This document shows, piece by piece, positions 13,301-23,399 of a DNA stretch of 64,000 nucleotides (its first letter is position 1; each line of letters opens with the position of its first letter). The notes under the pieces are model-generated. The model had not been told where the DNA came from and searched no databases. It was given only the letters and a program-made list of their open reading frames with translations. Source of the DNA: Lucifuga dentata (Eukaryota; Chordata; Actinopteri; Ophidiiformes; Bythitidae). The stretch is taken from positions 124,001 through 188,000 of the forward strand of contig VXCM01001252.1 of assembly GCA_014773175.1 (NCBI GenBank), in the 5' to 3' direction. The position numbers were made by a program, and so were the translations under genes.

Positions 13301-15600
13301 AAAAAAAAAAAAAAANAAAAAAAAAAAAAAAAACAAACAAAAAAACAACTAAGAACTATACTAATTCGCTGTCAATAAACGTGGGAGGGTCTGGGGTGCA
13401 GAGAGCTGCGCCCCGTGGAAAAATCTGCAGAAGCCAATGAAAGAACAGCCTCAGGTCACGTGCTTGTCAAAACTTGAAGGACCTACATACACTCATTTGG
13501 CCGGCGCCCGCACCCAGGAAGTATATGTATTTATATAGAAATTAAACAAGTACATTTTTAATGAGAGGCACTTACAAACTACCAGGTGCGATGTAGGAGT
13601 ACACAATTATTTATTTTATAATTATTTCGCATTATGTAATTAATTTATGTTTAACATGTTTAAGTAGACTTTCTTTTCTAGATATTTGGAGGGGGGCGGC
13701 GCCCCAGCGCCCCGCATTAACGAACTGCCGCTGGTTGACAGTATGTGTGATGGCATACGTGTATGCGGCTTGTTGGGCTCAAACATGCAAAACCATCGGT
13801 ATGGTCCTTTAAAACAACAAGTTGTTAAATTGGTGTAGTAATATGGGAAATTATTCAAGTTATTTATTCATTTAGAGACTGGAACAGGCAGAGCTAATTA
13901 ACACTGCCTGAGGTTTGAGGGATTTCTTCCCCACTGGGGCCACCCACACTGAAAGTAAATCCACTAATGATCCAACACAGACACGGATAAACACTGAGCA
14001 CTTATGGATCCCACCACAATTACAGGCAGAAGCAGCATGATTGATAGTTAAAGATCCTTTCCACACACATTTTAAAACTTGTAAAAGTGCTCTGGGTTGA
14101 TTAATATTCTTTCTGGTGTGTTTTTCCTTCTCAGAAGTATGACTATATAAATATGGCCACCCCACTTCCAAGCACTGGCCTGATTACACCCTGATCTGAA
14201 CAAGATAACAAATTACCACAGTCACACAAACCAAAAATATCACCTAAAAGAAGACATCAAGCTGATTGAAACCAGTTTCATGTCTGCACATTCAGAACCA
14301 TGGTCATGATCAGCTTCCAATATTTGTGATGTCATAAAATGTCAAACTGCGCACATACATGCACCTCAGACTTCAATGAAAACAGAGAATTGCTCCTCCA
14401 CGCAGGGGAATGTGCATACAGTTTCTAATGACAAATTGTACAGAAGAAAAACACAAATTTGACTTCAGAGGGTCTTTAAGTGTTTAAAGAAATGGTTATA
14501 TTGCATTTTTACTGCAGACCATTTTTACTATTTATTGCCATAAGTTGAAAATAGCTTCAGTGCTTCAGGATTATCCACCTTGTTTTAAAGTGCTTAAAAC
14601 AAGATCGATAATCCTGAGTAACCTGATGGCACTTTGCTGTTGAGTTTTTCACATCATTTTTCAATGGTTTGAGCATGAAGCAAAATTCTATTTATCTCAT
14701 TGCAAATCCCAAAACTACTGGTTGTCTCATAAATAGGGTGACAATCTTGCAGAGACTTCCATCTCTTGCCCATAACTGCAGTGGGAGCCATAATAAGGGA
14801 TAAACTTTGTATCATATAAGGTTTAACTTCATAGCTTTAGCAGCATCTGATGGAACCTTCTCTCCTGCACAGAGTCAGTACACATAGTTAGCCTGGAGGG
14901 GGAGCTGAAGAGCAGCAGGATCCTGCCACATGAGACCACCTTCCCTTTTGACGTGGAAGCTGTAGGTGAGAAGCAGGACCACAACCACAACTGAGGACAC
15001 ATAGCTCACATGCTCAGTAATTTTCTGAGAATTTGGGAGTTTTAGTGACATGAAGTGGAATTTAAAGTTTGCATGATGGAGGCGAAAGGAGATCTGGATG
15101 CATGCAATCAGGATTTTAAAAATCATTGGCCCTCATGTGAAGATTAGCTGCTAATGATTCCAAAGCTGCTGTTATTATTAAAACTACAGTAAAAGTATAT
15201 GTTTGAAATCCATTATTGATACTAATCTGTCTATCTGGCTTTTCAGTGCATTTTGAAAACACACTATTGGCTGTGTGGCGCCATGGTTGGCAGAGGAGAG
15301 GACAAGGATTCACTGAGGTGCTGGAGGAAACCACAGATCCCAAGAAGATCTACAGACTGGTGCACTCAGACAGGTGCTTTTTAGTTATTATAAATACATC
15401 CTCTGCCTTTGCCTCTGCAACCACAACATGAAAACACAGGCTTGTTCCCATCATGCTCCGATCATCTTGACGTCCTCTGACCTCCCTGACCTTTTTGTTA
15501 TAGGATGGTTGTCTTTGAAACGCATCAGACCAAGGACCAGTCAGGGATGTGCAACCTGTACGTCCTGGAAATTGATGGGAACTACATCATGCTGCCCTGA
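478..15600 (+). CDS. map4k1: MAP4K1 (HPK1) serine/threonine kinase, 3' portion, 23 coding exons
   Basis: Germinal-centre-kinase-like MAP4K that in mammals acts downstream of T- and B-cell receptors and feeds the JNK pathway. The kinase N-lobe is off the left edge. Coding exons, all with AG/GT borders and matching phases: 478-540, 967-1048, 2112-2228, 2551-2629, 3333-3385, 4661-4707, 4816-4860, 5057-5077, 5175-5220, 5921-6074, 6287-6381, 6651-6692, 7102-7180, 7364-7440, 8248-8308, 9073-9175, 9302-9360, 9531-9634, 10574-10751, 10863-10931, 14873-14965, 15247-15373, 15504-15600 (stop TGA). They sum to about 630 codons, close to what follows the same point in the 833-residue human HPK1. Recognition rests on the kinase end ([10 protein letters not shown]), the linker motif [16 protein letters not shown] motifs, and the CNH domain ([37 protein letters not shown]). 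The linker and CNH fit MAP4K1 better than MAP4K2, 3 or 5. Exon 4661-4707 is the least certain. Confidence 0.93.
1259..1887. mobile_element. TTAA MITE copy 1 (subfamily B)
   Basis: Flanked by TTAA at 1255-1258 and 1888-1891. Inverted ends read AGGAGCCGGTTATTTTGCAT and the complement of CATGCAAAATGGCCAATATG. Same subfamily as 31850-32412 and 40430-41009, whose left ends share the TATATTCAATTTTCAT stretch. The copy is lengthened by about 65 bases by the duplicate around the N at 1462. Confidence 0.8.
2551..6692 (+). CDS. map4k1: MAP4K1 linker: phosphotyrosine/caspase motif and proline-rich SH3 ligands
   Basis: Nine short exons encode the low-complexity linker between kinase and CNH domains. Exon 4816-4860 and the first base of 5057-5077 encode [11 protein letters not shown]. 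In human HPK1 the matching segment contains the tyrosine that recruits SLP-76/BLNK SH2 domains and the DDVD caspase-3 cleavage site; both are visible here unchanged. Exon 5175-5220 encodes PPPLPPK, and exon 6287-6381 encodes [11 protein letters not shown]; such PPxLPPK segments bind SH3 domains of Grb2/Gads/Crk-type adaptors in the mammalian protein. Binding is inferred from motif identity. Confidence 0.85.
3541..4560 (-). mobile_element. L2-type LINE remnant (3' end of reverse-transcriptase ORF)
   Basis: Minus-strand reading gives two degenerate blocks. The 5' one has [20 protein letters not shown] (4109-4393). The 3' one starts [20 protein letters not shown] and continues with ALHGQTP and [20 protein letters not shown] (3760-4065). 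These are the typical C-terminal landmarks of fish L2-like LINE reverse transcriptases, here broken by frameshifts. It sits in a MAP4K1 intron. One 66-base stretch is printed twice around the N at 3717. Confidence 0.8.
5254..5815. mobile_element. TTAA MITE copy 2 (subfamily A, full length)
   Basis: Left end AAGACCATACCGATGATTTT and right end complementary to CAAAATCACCAGTATGGTCC, flanked by TTAA on both sides (5250-5253, 5816-5819). The inverted ends are long, about 90 bases. It lies in a MAP4K1 intron. Confidence 0.85.
6799..6884. repeat. (TATC)n/TATTATC microsatellite
   Basis: Imperfect TATCTATTATCTATC repeats in a MAP4K1 intron. Confidence 0.8.
6905..7088. mobile_element. TTAA MITE copy 3 (3' end only)
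   Basis: Only the right part is present: the interior motif (gtatgtctccgtcagggaat), then ACATGTATGTGGGTAA and CAAAATCACCGGTATGGTCC. It ends about 13 bases before the MAP4K1 exon at 7102, so its last bases lie close to that exon's splice acceptor. Confidence 0.7.
7102..15600 (+). CDS. map4k1: MAP4K1 citron-homology (CNH) domain exons
   Basis: Eleven exons from 7102-7180 to 15504-15600 encode the C-terminal CNH domain, a beta-propeller-like regulatory module of GCK-I kinases. Landmarks in order: [93 protein letters not shown], and the end [16 protein letters not shown]. The [18 protein letters not shown] segment resembles human HPK1 (NRNDQEATLEML) more than MAP4K2 or MAP4K3. The first 41 bases of exon 7364-7440 are also printed at 7291-7331 before an N; that is an assembly duplicate. 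Confidence 0.92.
7266..7363. repeat. (CT)n tract at a MAP4K1 splice acceptor
   Basis: The polypyrimidine tract of exon 7364-7440 is a (CT)n microsatellite ending in CAG. The printed sequence shows the tract and the exon start twice around the N at 7332. Confidence 0.75.
8652..8990. mobile_element. TTAA MITE copy 4 with internal foldback
   Basis: Left end TTAAAGGACTATACCTGG, then the family sequence interrupted by a 28-bp near-perfect foldback at 8702-8761. The right terminus was not found; recognisable similarity fades near 8990. Confidence 0.65.
9367..10230. repeat. Inverted repeat flanking MAP4K1 exon 9531-9634
   Basis: About 110 bases at 9367-9476 recur in reverse complement at 10122-10230. 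Both arms hold ACTGCAGAATTTTTAT, CCCTCTTTCTCTCAGTCCTG and CATTGCAGCTCTGAAGCT. The arms lie in the introns on either side of one 104-nt exon. Confidence 0.8.
11133..13808. mobile_element. TTAA MITE copy 5, split by a hAT insertion
   Basis: Left part 11133-11652 (TTAA flank at 11129-11132) and right part 13742-13808 (TTAA flank at 13809-13812) make one copy of about 590 bases once the hAT element at 11653-13733 is removed. One GTTGACAG is kept on each side of the hAT. Located in the long MAP4K1 intron 10932-14872. Confidence 0.8.
11653..13733 (-). mobile_element. hAT DNA transposon, degenerate, nested in a MITE
   Basis: Flanked by identical 8-bp duplications GTTGACAG (11645-11652 and 13734-13741). 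The terminal inverted repeats start CAGTAGCAG and CAGCGGCAG. The minus strand at 12461-12739 carries [20 protein letters not shown] then ESESSDKPG, a motif I recall from the hAT/DUF4371-type transposases common in fish genomes. A minus-strand start [15 protein letters not shown] lies near 13130. The element holds an unresolved T/G homopolymer (N at 11699), a duplicate around the N at 12919 and an A-run (N at 13316). It is probably inactive. Confidence 0.8.
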
Positions 15601-16122
15601 CCTGTGTCTGCAGGCAGGGGAAATGAGATGATGGGGAAACTCCCACTGCAGCCTCTTCAAAGTGACCCTCCCTATACTGAAAGCTGCTACCCAGAACTTA
15701 GCGGCATTCAAGTGGAAGAAATGGATACTTTATGGGTCAACATTTAGTCTGTCATCGTCTGACATGACATACATGGACGGGTCATGGCCAACATATTTCA
15801 TTAACTAATGGGATTGGGACAAATCACAGGGAAGTGATGGCATTGGAAATTCACTCCATTCTAAGGGAACTGCAATCCCCTTAGGATGGTCTAAACAAGA
15901 GAATATACTTTCTTTTTCTACAGTACTGTCAATAGCAGCAGCAGCCTGCACCTACTGAAGAGTACGATTTCCATAGATGCCACTTACAAGCATCCGTTCT
16001 CCGCATAAAGAGACTATTCAATGAGCATAGCAGCACTGCTGTTACTCATTCTGTGTTCTGAATGCTGGGTTTGTATGTCTTGGATCAATGACACACACAC
16101 CTCTCACTGCCGCTAATACTGT

Positions 16123-16128
16123 AATAAA
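16123..16128 (+). terminator. Probable MAP4K1 polyadenylation signal
   Basis: A canonical AATAAA lies about 520 bases after the MAP4K1 stop codon at 15600, with no splice-like coding sequence between. It is the first good signal in this strand after the stop. No transcript evidence is available, so the cleavage site is inferred. Confidence 0.5.
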
Positions 16129-16879
16129 GTGAATTAAAATGAGAGAAGATGAATGTCATTCATCTTGGGGGGGAAGTGGGTTAACAAAAGGTGAGAGTTA
16201 ATTAAGTAGTTGCTATCAGAGTGAGTGGGTCTCTTTTTTTGAGCAGTGTGTGAGCTGTGTGTGGCCTGATTGTGTACATGCCAAAACAAAAATAATATTC
16301 TGACTGGCTCATCCCCCAGCAATGAATTGTTTTTAATTTTTTCTTCACTGCCTTAAGAAAAAGTGTGGAGAGAGCAGATTAGTACCAGTACAGAATGTAT
16401 TTGATCCGCAGAATTTGTCATGCTCATACTAAGCTGCTGAATGTAAAACAAAGCATTTCTTGAACAAATTAATAAATTCATTTTCCTGAACACACATAGG
16501 GGCAAACAAATCAGAATTCATAGCAAACAAATACTCTAACACTATCACGGCCACATTTCCAAGACTTTGCACTGAATTTTAGATGCAATACATTTATTCA
16601 ACAAATCTTATTATTATTCAACAGTTCAATATGGGCATGACGGTGTCAGATTTCTGCAACTCAGATAAAGTCCTCTCTGTGGCACTAATCTCTTCCCGTA
16701 AAAACAGACTACATCAATCTTACTGACTTTTAAAGTAGCAGCAAAACTTTTCCTCCATAAAATATAGTGTTTTTTGTGAGGATGGGGCTATAATTAAGTG
16801 TCCTTCTTGAGTCCAACCACATATCTTTACTTAAGAGGGCTCCTGCCATGTATCACTGGAGGTTAAATGGGGGGTAAAT

Positions 16880-17372
16880 GAAGCGATGCCCTCTCTTTAC
16901 CCTCGACACTTGACGGGAGTGCGCAGTGTGTTGGCCCGGCCAGCAGCAGCANCCTCTCTTTACCCTCGACACTTGACGGGAGTGCGCAGTGTGTTGGCCC
17001 GGCCAGCAGCAGCAGCAGCAGCAGCAGCCGCCGTCGACGCATCATCTCACGTCTTTACGCACGCTGGATGAACGGAGCCAGAGACCCAGTCGAGTATGAT
17101 GCTTACACCGGCTCAGAAGGGCTTTCTCTCCGGGTTTACGCATCAGGCAGCAGCGGTATGGTCGCCAGTACTGGTTTAAAATGTGCTGGTTTAAACCGGG
17201 TATGCTGGTCAGCGTAGCAGAGCTCGGCTACTGCTGCTCGCATTCGCCGCTTCCATTCTTATTCTAGTATTTTTTTTTTTTTTTTTNTTTTTTTTTTTTT
17301 TTTTATTTTATTGCGGAGTTATTATTTCCAGGTCAAAATCTCAGTTTCCTGTGCGGCTTGTTTGTACTAAAA
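16880..17372 (+). promoter_or_regulatory. DMWD CpG-rich promoter/5' UTR region with a (CAG)n run
   Basis: This GC- and CpG-rich block immediately precedes the DMWD start codon and is unlike the AT-rich flank, so it is the likely promoter/5' UTR. A short CAG run (about eight units, near 17003-17026) passes into CCGCCG. The sequence between about 16888 and 17014 is inflated by the duplicate around the N at 16952. No TATA box was recognised. The transcription start is not visible from sequence alone. Confidence 0.5.
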
Positions 17373-17857
17373 ATGGCCGGAGATGGCGGCGCTCTGAAGG
17401 ATATCAATGAGATTAAATCCCAGTTCCGGACCAGAGAGGGGTTCTACAAGCTGCTTACCCTCTCCGACTCGCAGCAGCGGGGCGGGCTGCCGCGGGGTCC
17501 GTCCGCCGGAGCCACGTTGGGCCCCGGGGCTGGACCCGGGCCCATACCCGGCGGAGGGGTCGGGCTGCTGCAGGGGCCCGGGGCTGCCGCCGCCGCTGCT
17601 GCTGCTGCTGCCGCCGCCGCCGCCGCCTCCTCCTCCAATGCCGCAGCCAACTCCTCTCCGGCGGGCTTCCTACCGCCGGTCCGCGTTTCTATGGTGAAGC
17701 TCCAGCCCGAAGACCCGAGCGAGGAGTCCGAGCGTGNCCGCCGGTCCGCGTTTCTATGGTGAAGCTCCAGCCCGAAGACCCGAGCGAGGAGTCCGAGCGT
17801 GTGTGCTTCAACATCGGCAGGGAGCTTTATTTTTACACGTACACCAACATCAAGAAG
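17373..17857 (+). CDS. dmwd: DMWD exon 1 with polyalanine tract and assembly duplication
   Basis: Encodes residues 1-140 after correction. A run of 15 alanines is encoded by mixed GCT/GCC codons near 17584-17628, next to glycine/proline-rich and serine runs. 17673-17736 is repeated exactly at 17738-17801 around the N at 17737. The exon ends CFNIGRELYFYTYTNIKK just before GT at 17858. The length of 485 minus 65 is 420, exactly 140 codons, which is strong internal evidence that the duplication is an artefact. Confidence 0.9.
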
Positions 17858-20800
17858 GTGAGACGCCGCTTCATCCCCCGCTGGTCAGGGTGACAGATTG
17901 GATGGTCAGGGTTAGCTTAGCATGCTAGCACTGCTAATTTGATGCTAGTTGCTCGTAAATTCGCATCCATTCCAAATGGATTCTGTCTAATTGCAGTTTT
18001 TGTACGCAGCTGGTGAACATTAACACATTGAATTTCAGTTTAATATGCAGAAAAGCATAAAGCAGCTGGTGTTTTTCTGCGTCACTGAACGCTACAACAG
18101 CAGGAAAACTGATAGACTGATAGATTAAATGTATTTCTGCACAAATCCAGCCAAATAAAGGCAATTTGTATTAATATTTTAAAATGAATTAATATGTGAA
18201 TTTCTAACCAATGTGCCTCAATTAACGAAGTGTTCTGTTTGGAGTTCCAGTAAATGCACAGCTAAATACAAAACATACTAATGGAATTATTGAAAGGGAA
18301 CTCAGATGGTTAACAGGGAAAATTCAGTTTATTTTTATACTTAGAACCTGCCTCATAATAAAATAGTTGATTATGTTGTATAATTTTATTTCTATAGCAG
18401 TTTTTAAAAATATTACTGTAAAAACTGCTGTACAGAGGGTAAGAGAATATGACAGGTAAAGATAAAAACAAGTTGACAAAATGAAACATGAGATGATGCA
18501 AGGACAAAGTGTAAAATAAAGCATTGAAATAAAATAAAACAAATAAATGAAAATGAAATAAACTGTGTACAAATATGATATGCCAAAAGAAATTACAGTA
18601 TATTAATATTACACAGCCTGGATTTTTATTTGACTCTTAATATTCATGTTTGATAAAGTTGATTCTTCTGCCTCATAAAGCTCAAATATCCACTACAAAC
18701 AGCAGACATTCCAAAATGTTCCTTAAGAATTCCAACTGGTAACATTTATTGTAACCTCTAAATAACCTTTCTGGAATGTTCTGGCTTGGGTTACTGGTTC
18801 CAGAAGGTTTCAATGTCATGTTCTTTAGTGGATGTGTCATTTAAAAACCTTTACAGAACCTCTGAGGAACATTTCCTCAAGATTTCTGAGGTACTTTCTG
18901 GGAACTGTATCTTTTCCAAGAAGTGAATATTCCTGATCCACTAAGGAGGATCTGTATCATTCTCCTTTGGTAATCTTTGCTAAAGGACCATACCAGTGAT
19001 TTTGCAAATTTAAGTCCAATAAATACTACCTACATTCATGTTATGTAACTGTGAAATTAAAGGTAAAATCCATCCTCATATTCTCTTATGCTTCTTCTGT
19101 AAATGCCTTCCTCGTGTAAAAACACCCTTGAGTGCATCGTTTGGGGTTGTGTAGCCATCTTGCTCAGTAATGATGATTTGAGCGTGCAGATCACGAATCA
19201 TCTGTGTGTGTTATGGCTAAGTTCGACTCCCTTCCAGCACAGTGAGCAAGTTTAGATCCTGAGAGTGACGACTGCAGTGTTACACAAAACAATTTTCACA
19301 AAACCTCCAGAGAACAAGTGTGACCTTTTTTTACATTCAGTGGGTTACACCTGTAGGCGGAGACAGCCATAATATGAGAAGTAGCTTATTAATAGCAAGA
19401 GAGATGCTCCAGTTTTAAAAATCATGTGGCTGTTTTGCTGCTGTTAATTATTCTACACCCTAAAGGATCATACTGGTGCTTTTGCATGTTAGAGCCCAAT
19501 AAATGCAACCTGATGTTACTGATGACCATTTTCTAAAACATACTACTGGAGCAGAAAATTTTAGAATAGTTTTTCCTACCTTCCAGACTGCCATTGGTTT
19601 CAGTTCATTCCAGTATGCAATAAAAATCAACTTGTGGAGACTTGAAGAGTGCTTGAAATATGTCATCCATCACAGCGAGCAATAGGCTGCTATTAGCTGT
19701 TTTTTTTTTTTTTTTTTNTTTTTTTTTTTTTTTTGTCAAAGTAGTTAATTTAACCAACCTTAACCATAACTTAACTATATTCTTAAATGGATTTGGGTGT
19801 GTATGTACTCATATGTTTATTTAATTGTCATTTTAGTCTTTTGAGTGTTGTGTTTGTTGTTGACTGACAACAAACCTCTTCTATTATATCCTCAATTTCT
19901 GGATTCTGAAAAAGCTGAAAGTAATGAGCCCTGCTGAAAGTTTTCTTTCTCCTCTGCGTCCGTCTGCAGGCGGTGGACCTCAGTAAGCCGATAGACAAGA
20001 GAATCTACAAAGGGACTCAGCCGACGTGTCACGACTTCAACCAGTACTCGGCCACAGCGGAGAGTGTCGCTCTCATCGTGGGTTTCTCCGCAGGGCAGGT
20101 CCAGTACCTCGACCCAATCAAGAAGGAAACCAGTAAACTCTTCAACGAGGAGGTATGTTTGTGTGTATGTGGAAGCAGTGGGGAGGTCGGAGGTCAAGAT
20201 AGCGGCTCTGTGTGTTATTGGTCAGTGCACTACAAACCTGCAGAATCCTGCCTATTGATTTTTTTTTTTTTTTTTTTTNTTTTTTTTTTTTTTTTTTGCC
20301 TGGTTTGGAAGGTGTGATGTAGCCTGGAAGCTGCAGTCAGACGTACCATCTTCATCATCGTTTCTCCAACGTGTCGGTGCTGCTTCGTCAAATTCAGATT
20401 CTTGTAGTACGAGGCGACATTAGCTGCATCTCCTGCAAAGCTCTTTCAGCAGGGATCTTGTTAATGGGATTCCCAATTAAATTCAAGACGTGTGTGTGCG
20501 TGCGCATGTGGCAAGTATGAGGATTTTGTGTGCCTCCTGAATCTCATTATCTCCCTGGGATTTGTTTTTCTAAATCTTTTCTTCTTCCAACCCATTTGTT
20601 TTCTTTCTCTGTTGGTTTCCAACCCCCCCCCCCCNCCCCCCCCCCCCGTGTGTTTCTCTGAATGGTTTATGTGAAATGTTGTTCAGATTAGCAATATTGT
20701 TGCGTAATGTGGTAACAGCTACTTGGTGTCCACCTGAAAACAAAGCTGGGAATCATTGAAAACCCTCTGACTCTCTTTTTTTTTTTCTTCTTTTTTTCTG

Positions 20801-23399
20801 TACCACTCTTTCCTGCCTTTTCTCCATCTCTACCTGCTCTGCTTCCCCCTCACCTTCTCTTGATCTCAAACTCTCCCCTTCGCCTTTTGCCCTCTTCCTC
20901 GCTTTTCCACTTTCTGCCTCGCTCCTTATGTTTTGCAGAGATTGATAGACAAATCCAAGGTGACGTGCCTAAAATGGCTTCCCAAGTCAGAGAATCTGTT
21001 TCTGGCCTCGCACGCCAGTGGCCACCTCTACCTCTACAACGTGGACCACCCATGCGGCACCACAGCCCCACAGTACTCTCTGCTGCGGCAGGGTNCCTCT
21101 ACAACGTGGACCACCCATGCGGCACCACAGCCCCACAGTACTCTCTGCTGCGGCAGGGTGAAGGCTTCGCTGTCTATGCCTGCAAAACCAAGACACCACG
21201 GAACCCGCTGTTGCGATGGGCCGTGGGCGAAGGAGGCCTCAATGAGTTCGCCTTCTCCCCGGACGGCGTGCATGTGGCGTGCGTGGGCCAGGACGGCTGC
21301 TTGCGCGTCTTCCACTTTGACTCCATGGAGCTGCAGGGCGTGATGAAGAGCTACTTCGGCGGGTTGCTGTGTGTGTCGTGGAGCCCTGATGGGAAATACC
21401 TGGCCACAGGTGGAGAGGACGACCTGGTCACTGTTTGGTCGTTTGCTGAAAGCCGTGTTGTTGCAAGGGGTCACGGACACAAGTCCTGGGTCAATGTGGT
21501 GGCCTTTGACCCTTTCACGACCTCTCTGGAAGACGATGAGCCCATGGAGCTTAGTGGCAGTGAGGAGGATCTCCACCAGGGGGCACCTAATAACTCAATG
21601 CACTTTGGTCGGGTTCGAACCAGCAGCACATTGTCCCATCTTTCTCGGCACAGCTCCAAAGGCGGCGGTTCAGCATCTGTCACGTACCGGTTTGGCTCAG
21701 TGGGTCAGGACACCCAGTTTTGTCTGTGGGACCTGACAGATGACGTGCTGTACCCACGCCTGCCGCTGTCCCGCGCATTTACAAACACCTTTGGACCCTC
21801 ACTGCCAAACTCTGGCAGTGGGGGTGTCAACAGCACCCTGGTAGGGGGAGGAAGTGGAGCGGTGGAAGGACACCACCACCCACCAAACACTAACACTGGC
21901 ACCCCCAACCCGCCAACGCTCCCCCTGCCTCTCCCCCGCTCCCTCTCTCGCTCCAACTCGCTGCCCCACCCCGCTGTGGCGAACGCCTCCAAGGGCCAGG
22001 GTGCCTCGGAGGGTGGCGGCGGGGGGGGAGGAGGGGGAGGGAGCACTAGCGGCGGAAACAGCACCCCCTTCAGCATTGGCCGCTTCGCCACCCTGTCGCT
22101 GCAGGAGCGAAAGTCCGACAAGTCCGGTGGCAGCAGCGGCGTGGAGAAGGAGCACAAGCGATACCACAGCCTAGGCAACATCAGCAAGAGCAACGATAAG
22201 ATCAACGTGGCGCCACGGAGCAGCCGGCTGGACGCCGCCAAGGTCCTGGGCACCACGCTGTGCCCGCGCATGCACGAGGTGCCGCTACTGGAGCCGCTGG
22301 TGTGTAAGAAGATTGCGCACGAGAGGTTGACTGTTCTGGTGTTCATGGACGACTGCATCATCACAGCCTGCCAAGAGGGACTGATCTGTACCTGGGCACG
22401 GCCGGGGAAGGCGGTAGGTGCTCCTCACAGCTCGGATGTGGATTACTCAGACATTTTGGGAAATAAGCTAATTTTCTCTCTGACCAGCTGCTAGATGTGA
22501 GGATAAATGGTAATTTCATCTATGTGCGTTCAGCAGGAAGTAATTCAGCTACAGTGGAGACTAGTGACCAGTTTAAAAGTGGAAATAGCAGGAAAATCAT
22601 CCACAAAAACTTTTCAGACTTTCCAAACCAAACACTCCTGGAGAATAATCCACTTCTCCACTTTCCATCTGTTTTTGTCAGTATGCACCAAACAATCATC
22701 ATGTCTTTAATATATCAGTACGTACAGAGCTTCTGTGTAGCATTCTCAACCTCCTGCAAGCTCTGAAGCTCAGCAGGAAGTAGAATATTTAGTGATACAC
22801 TGGCAGAACAATCTCAATTTGGATGATACTGAAGAAAAACTTTCACAGCGGCAAAGTGGATTATGATGTAGAAGCAGTTTAAAGGACCATACCGGTGGTT
22901 TTTCATGTAAATATTGCCTGCATAAAAGTTACATTACTGCCAACCATTTTTATGTCAGTTTTCATGTTATTTTGACAATCCCTGAATATATCAAAATCAA
23001 ATGTTCAGGTGATACGCCCACCTTAAAATTCACGCATGTTTGCATGTAGAAGGGATAGTCATTTTAATTTCTCTGTTAAAAGCCATTTTCTCATGGGACG
23101 ATATTCCTCGGCAGAGACATACATGTTTTCCCGTATAGCTCCATGTTGCATCAGTTAAATTAAGTAACTTCAAGTTGATTTCCTCTCATCTCAACTCAGT
23201 TGTTGACGATTTCACTTTTTCATTCTCCTCACTTCAGCAGCAATGGCTCTTTATGTTCTAGCACTTAAAGTGGAATACAGATTGTTTTGGTCTCTAAGTG
23301 TCTAACTTCTCTTTTATGTCTTTCCTCTCTCTCTCTCTCTCTCTTCATCAGAACTTGACAGCACAGAACGGGAACTCTCCAAGCGGCACGGTGGTATAG
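17373..23399 (+). CDS. dmwd: DMWD, WD-repeat protein of the WDR20/DMWD family
   Basis: WDR20 and DMWD are WD40 cofactors of the USP12/USP46 deubiquitinases; that role is family knowledge, not visible here. Exons: 17373-17857, 19970-20152, 20939-22413, 23352-23399 (stop TAG). The start AAAAATGGCC gives MAGDGGALKDINEIKSQF, followed by RTREGFYKLL, as in DMWD. The C-terminus NSPSGTVV matches the DMWD ending as I recall it, and FATLSLQERK and EKEHKRYHSLGNIS favour DMWD over WDR20. WD-type segments: FAFSPDGVHVACVGQDGCLR, CVSWSPDGKYLATGGEDDL, YRFGSVGQDTQFCLWDL. As printed the frame is broken in exons 1 and 3 by an N plus a 64-base direct duplicate (17737 and 21095). Dropping 65 bases from each gives exact multiples of three and a 686-residue protein (human about 674). 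The exon 4 acceptor is good; an extra alternative exon before it cannot be excluded. Confidence 0.93.
18984..19062. mobile_element. TTAA MITE copy 6a (left end fragment)
   Basis: AGGACCATACCAGTGATTTT and the following AATAAATACTACCTACATTC match the family's left end; similarity stops near 19062. The flank is CTAA, not TTAA. In DMWD intron 1. Confidence 0.65.
19464..19700. mobile_element. TTAA MITE copy 6b (partial)
   Basis: Starts AGGATCATACTGGTGCTTTT after a CTAA flank and runs through the interior (CATACTACTGGAGCAG, TTTTTCCTACCTTCCAGACT) up to a poly-T run with an N at 19718. In DMWD intron 1. Confidence 0.7.
20939..22413 (+). CDS. dmwd: DMWD exon 3: WD-repeat core and low-complexity insert
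   Basis: Encodes about 470 residues after correction, from RLIDKSKVTCLKWLP to CTWARPGKA. It carries most of the propeller, a low-complexity insert (ten glycines near 22014-22044, with proline- and serine-rich parts around 21780-22080), and the conserved C-terminal blade VPLLEPLVCKKIAHERLTVL. 21031-21094 is repeated exactly at 21096-21159 around the N at 21095. Confidence 0.9.
22883..23170. mobile_element. TTAA MITE copy 7 (left half)
   Basis: TTAA then AGGACCATACCGGTGGTTTT, continuing through TTCAGGTGATACGCCCACCT to the CATGTTGCATCAGTTAAATT interior. The right end is missing. In the last DMWD intron. Confidence 0.75.

Larger units (their letters stand above)
15601..17372. other. Intergenic: MAP4K1 3' UTR and DMWD upstream region
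   Basis: 15601 to about 16150 is the likely MAP4K1 3' UTR. 16150-16880 is AT-rich with no recognised gene. From about 16880 the composition turns CpG-rich toward the DMWD start. One stretch is printed twice around the N at 16952 (assembly duplicate). A poly-T run with an N at 17287 precedes the DMWD start codon. Confidence 0.6.

Noticed and set aside
17003..17026. Fish counterpart of the human DM1 CTG repeat
   Set aside because: The human repeat is in the DMPK 3' UTR. This run is upstream of DMWD, DMPK is not in the window, and the strand and position differ.
21034..22364. Long minus-strand ORFs opposite DMWD exon 3
   Set aside because: They are antisense shadows of GC-rich coding sequence. 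The plus-strand frame matches the DMWD family throughout and the minus frames match nothing recognised.
20860..22494. One continuous 544-residue ORF as a stand-alone gene
   Set aside because: It reads intron sequence before 20939 in a different frame, crosses the N duplicate and runs past the donor at 22414. Only 20939-22413, corrected, is DMWD exon 3.
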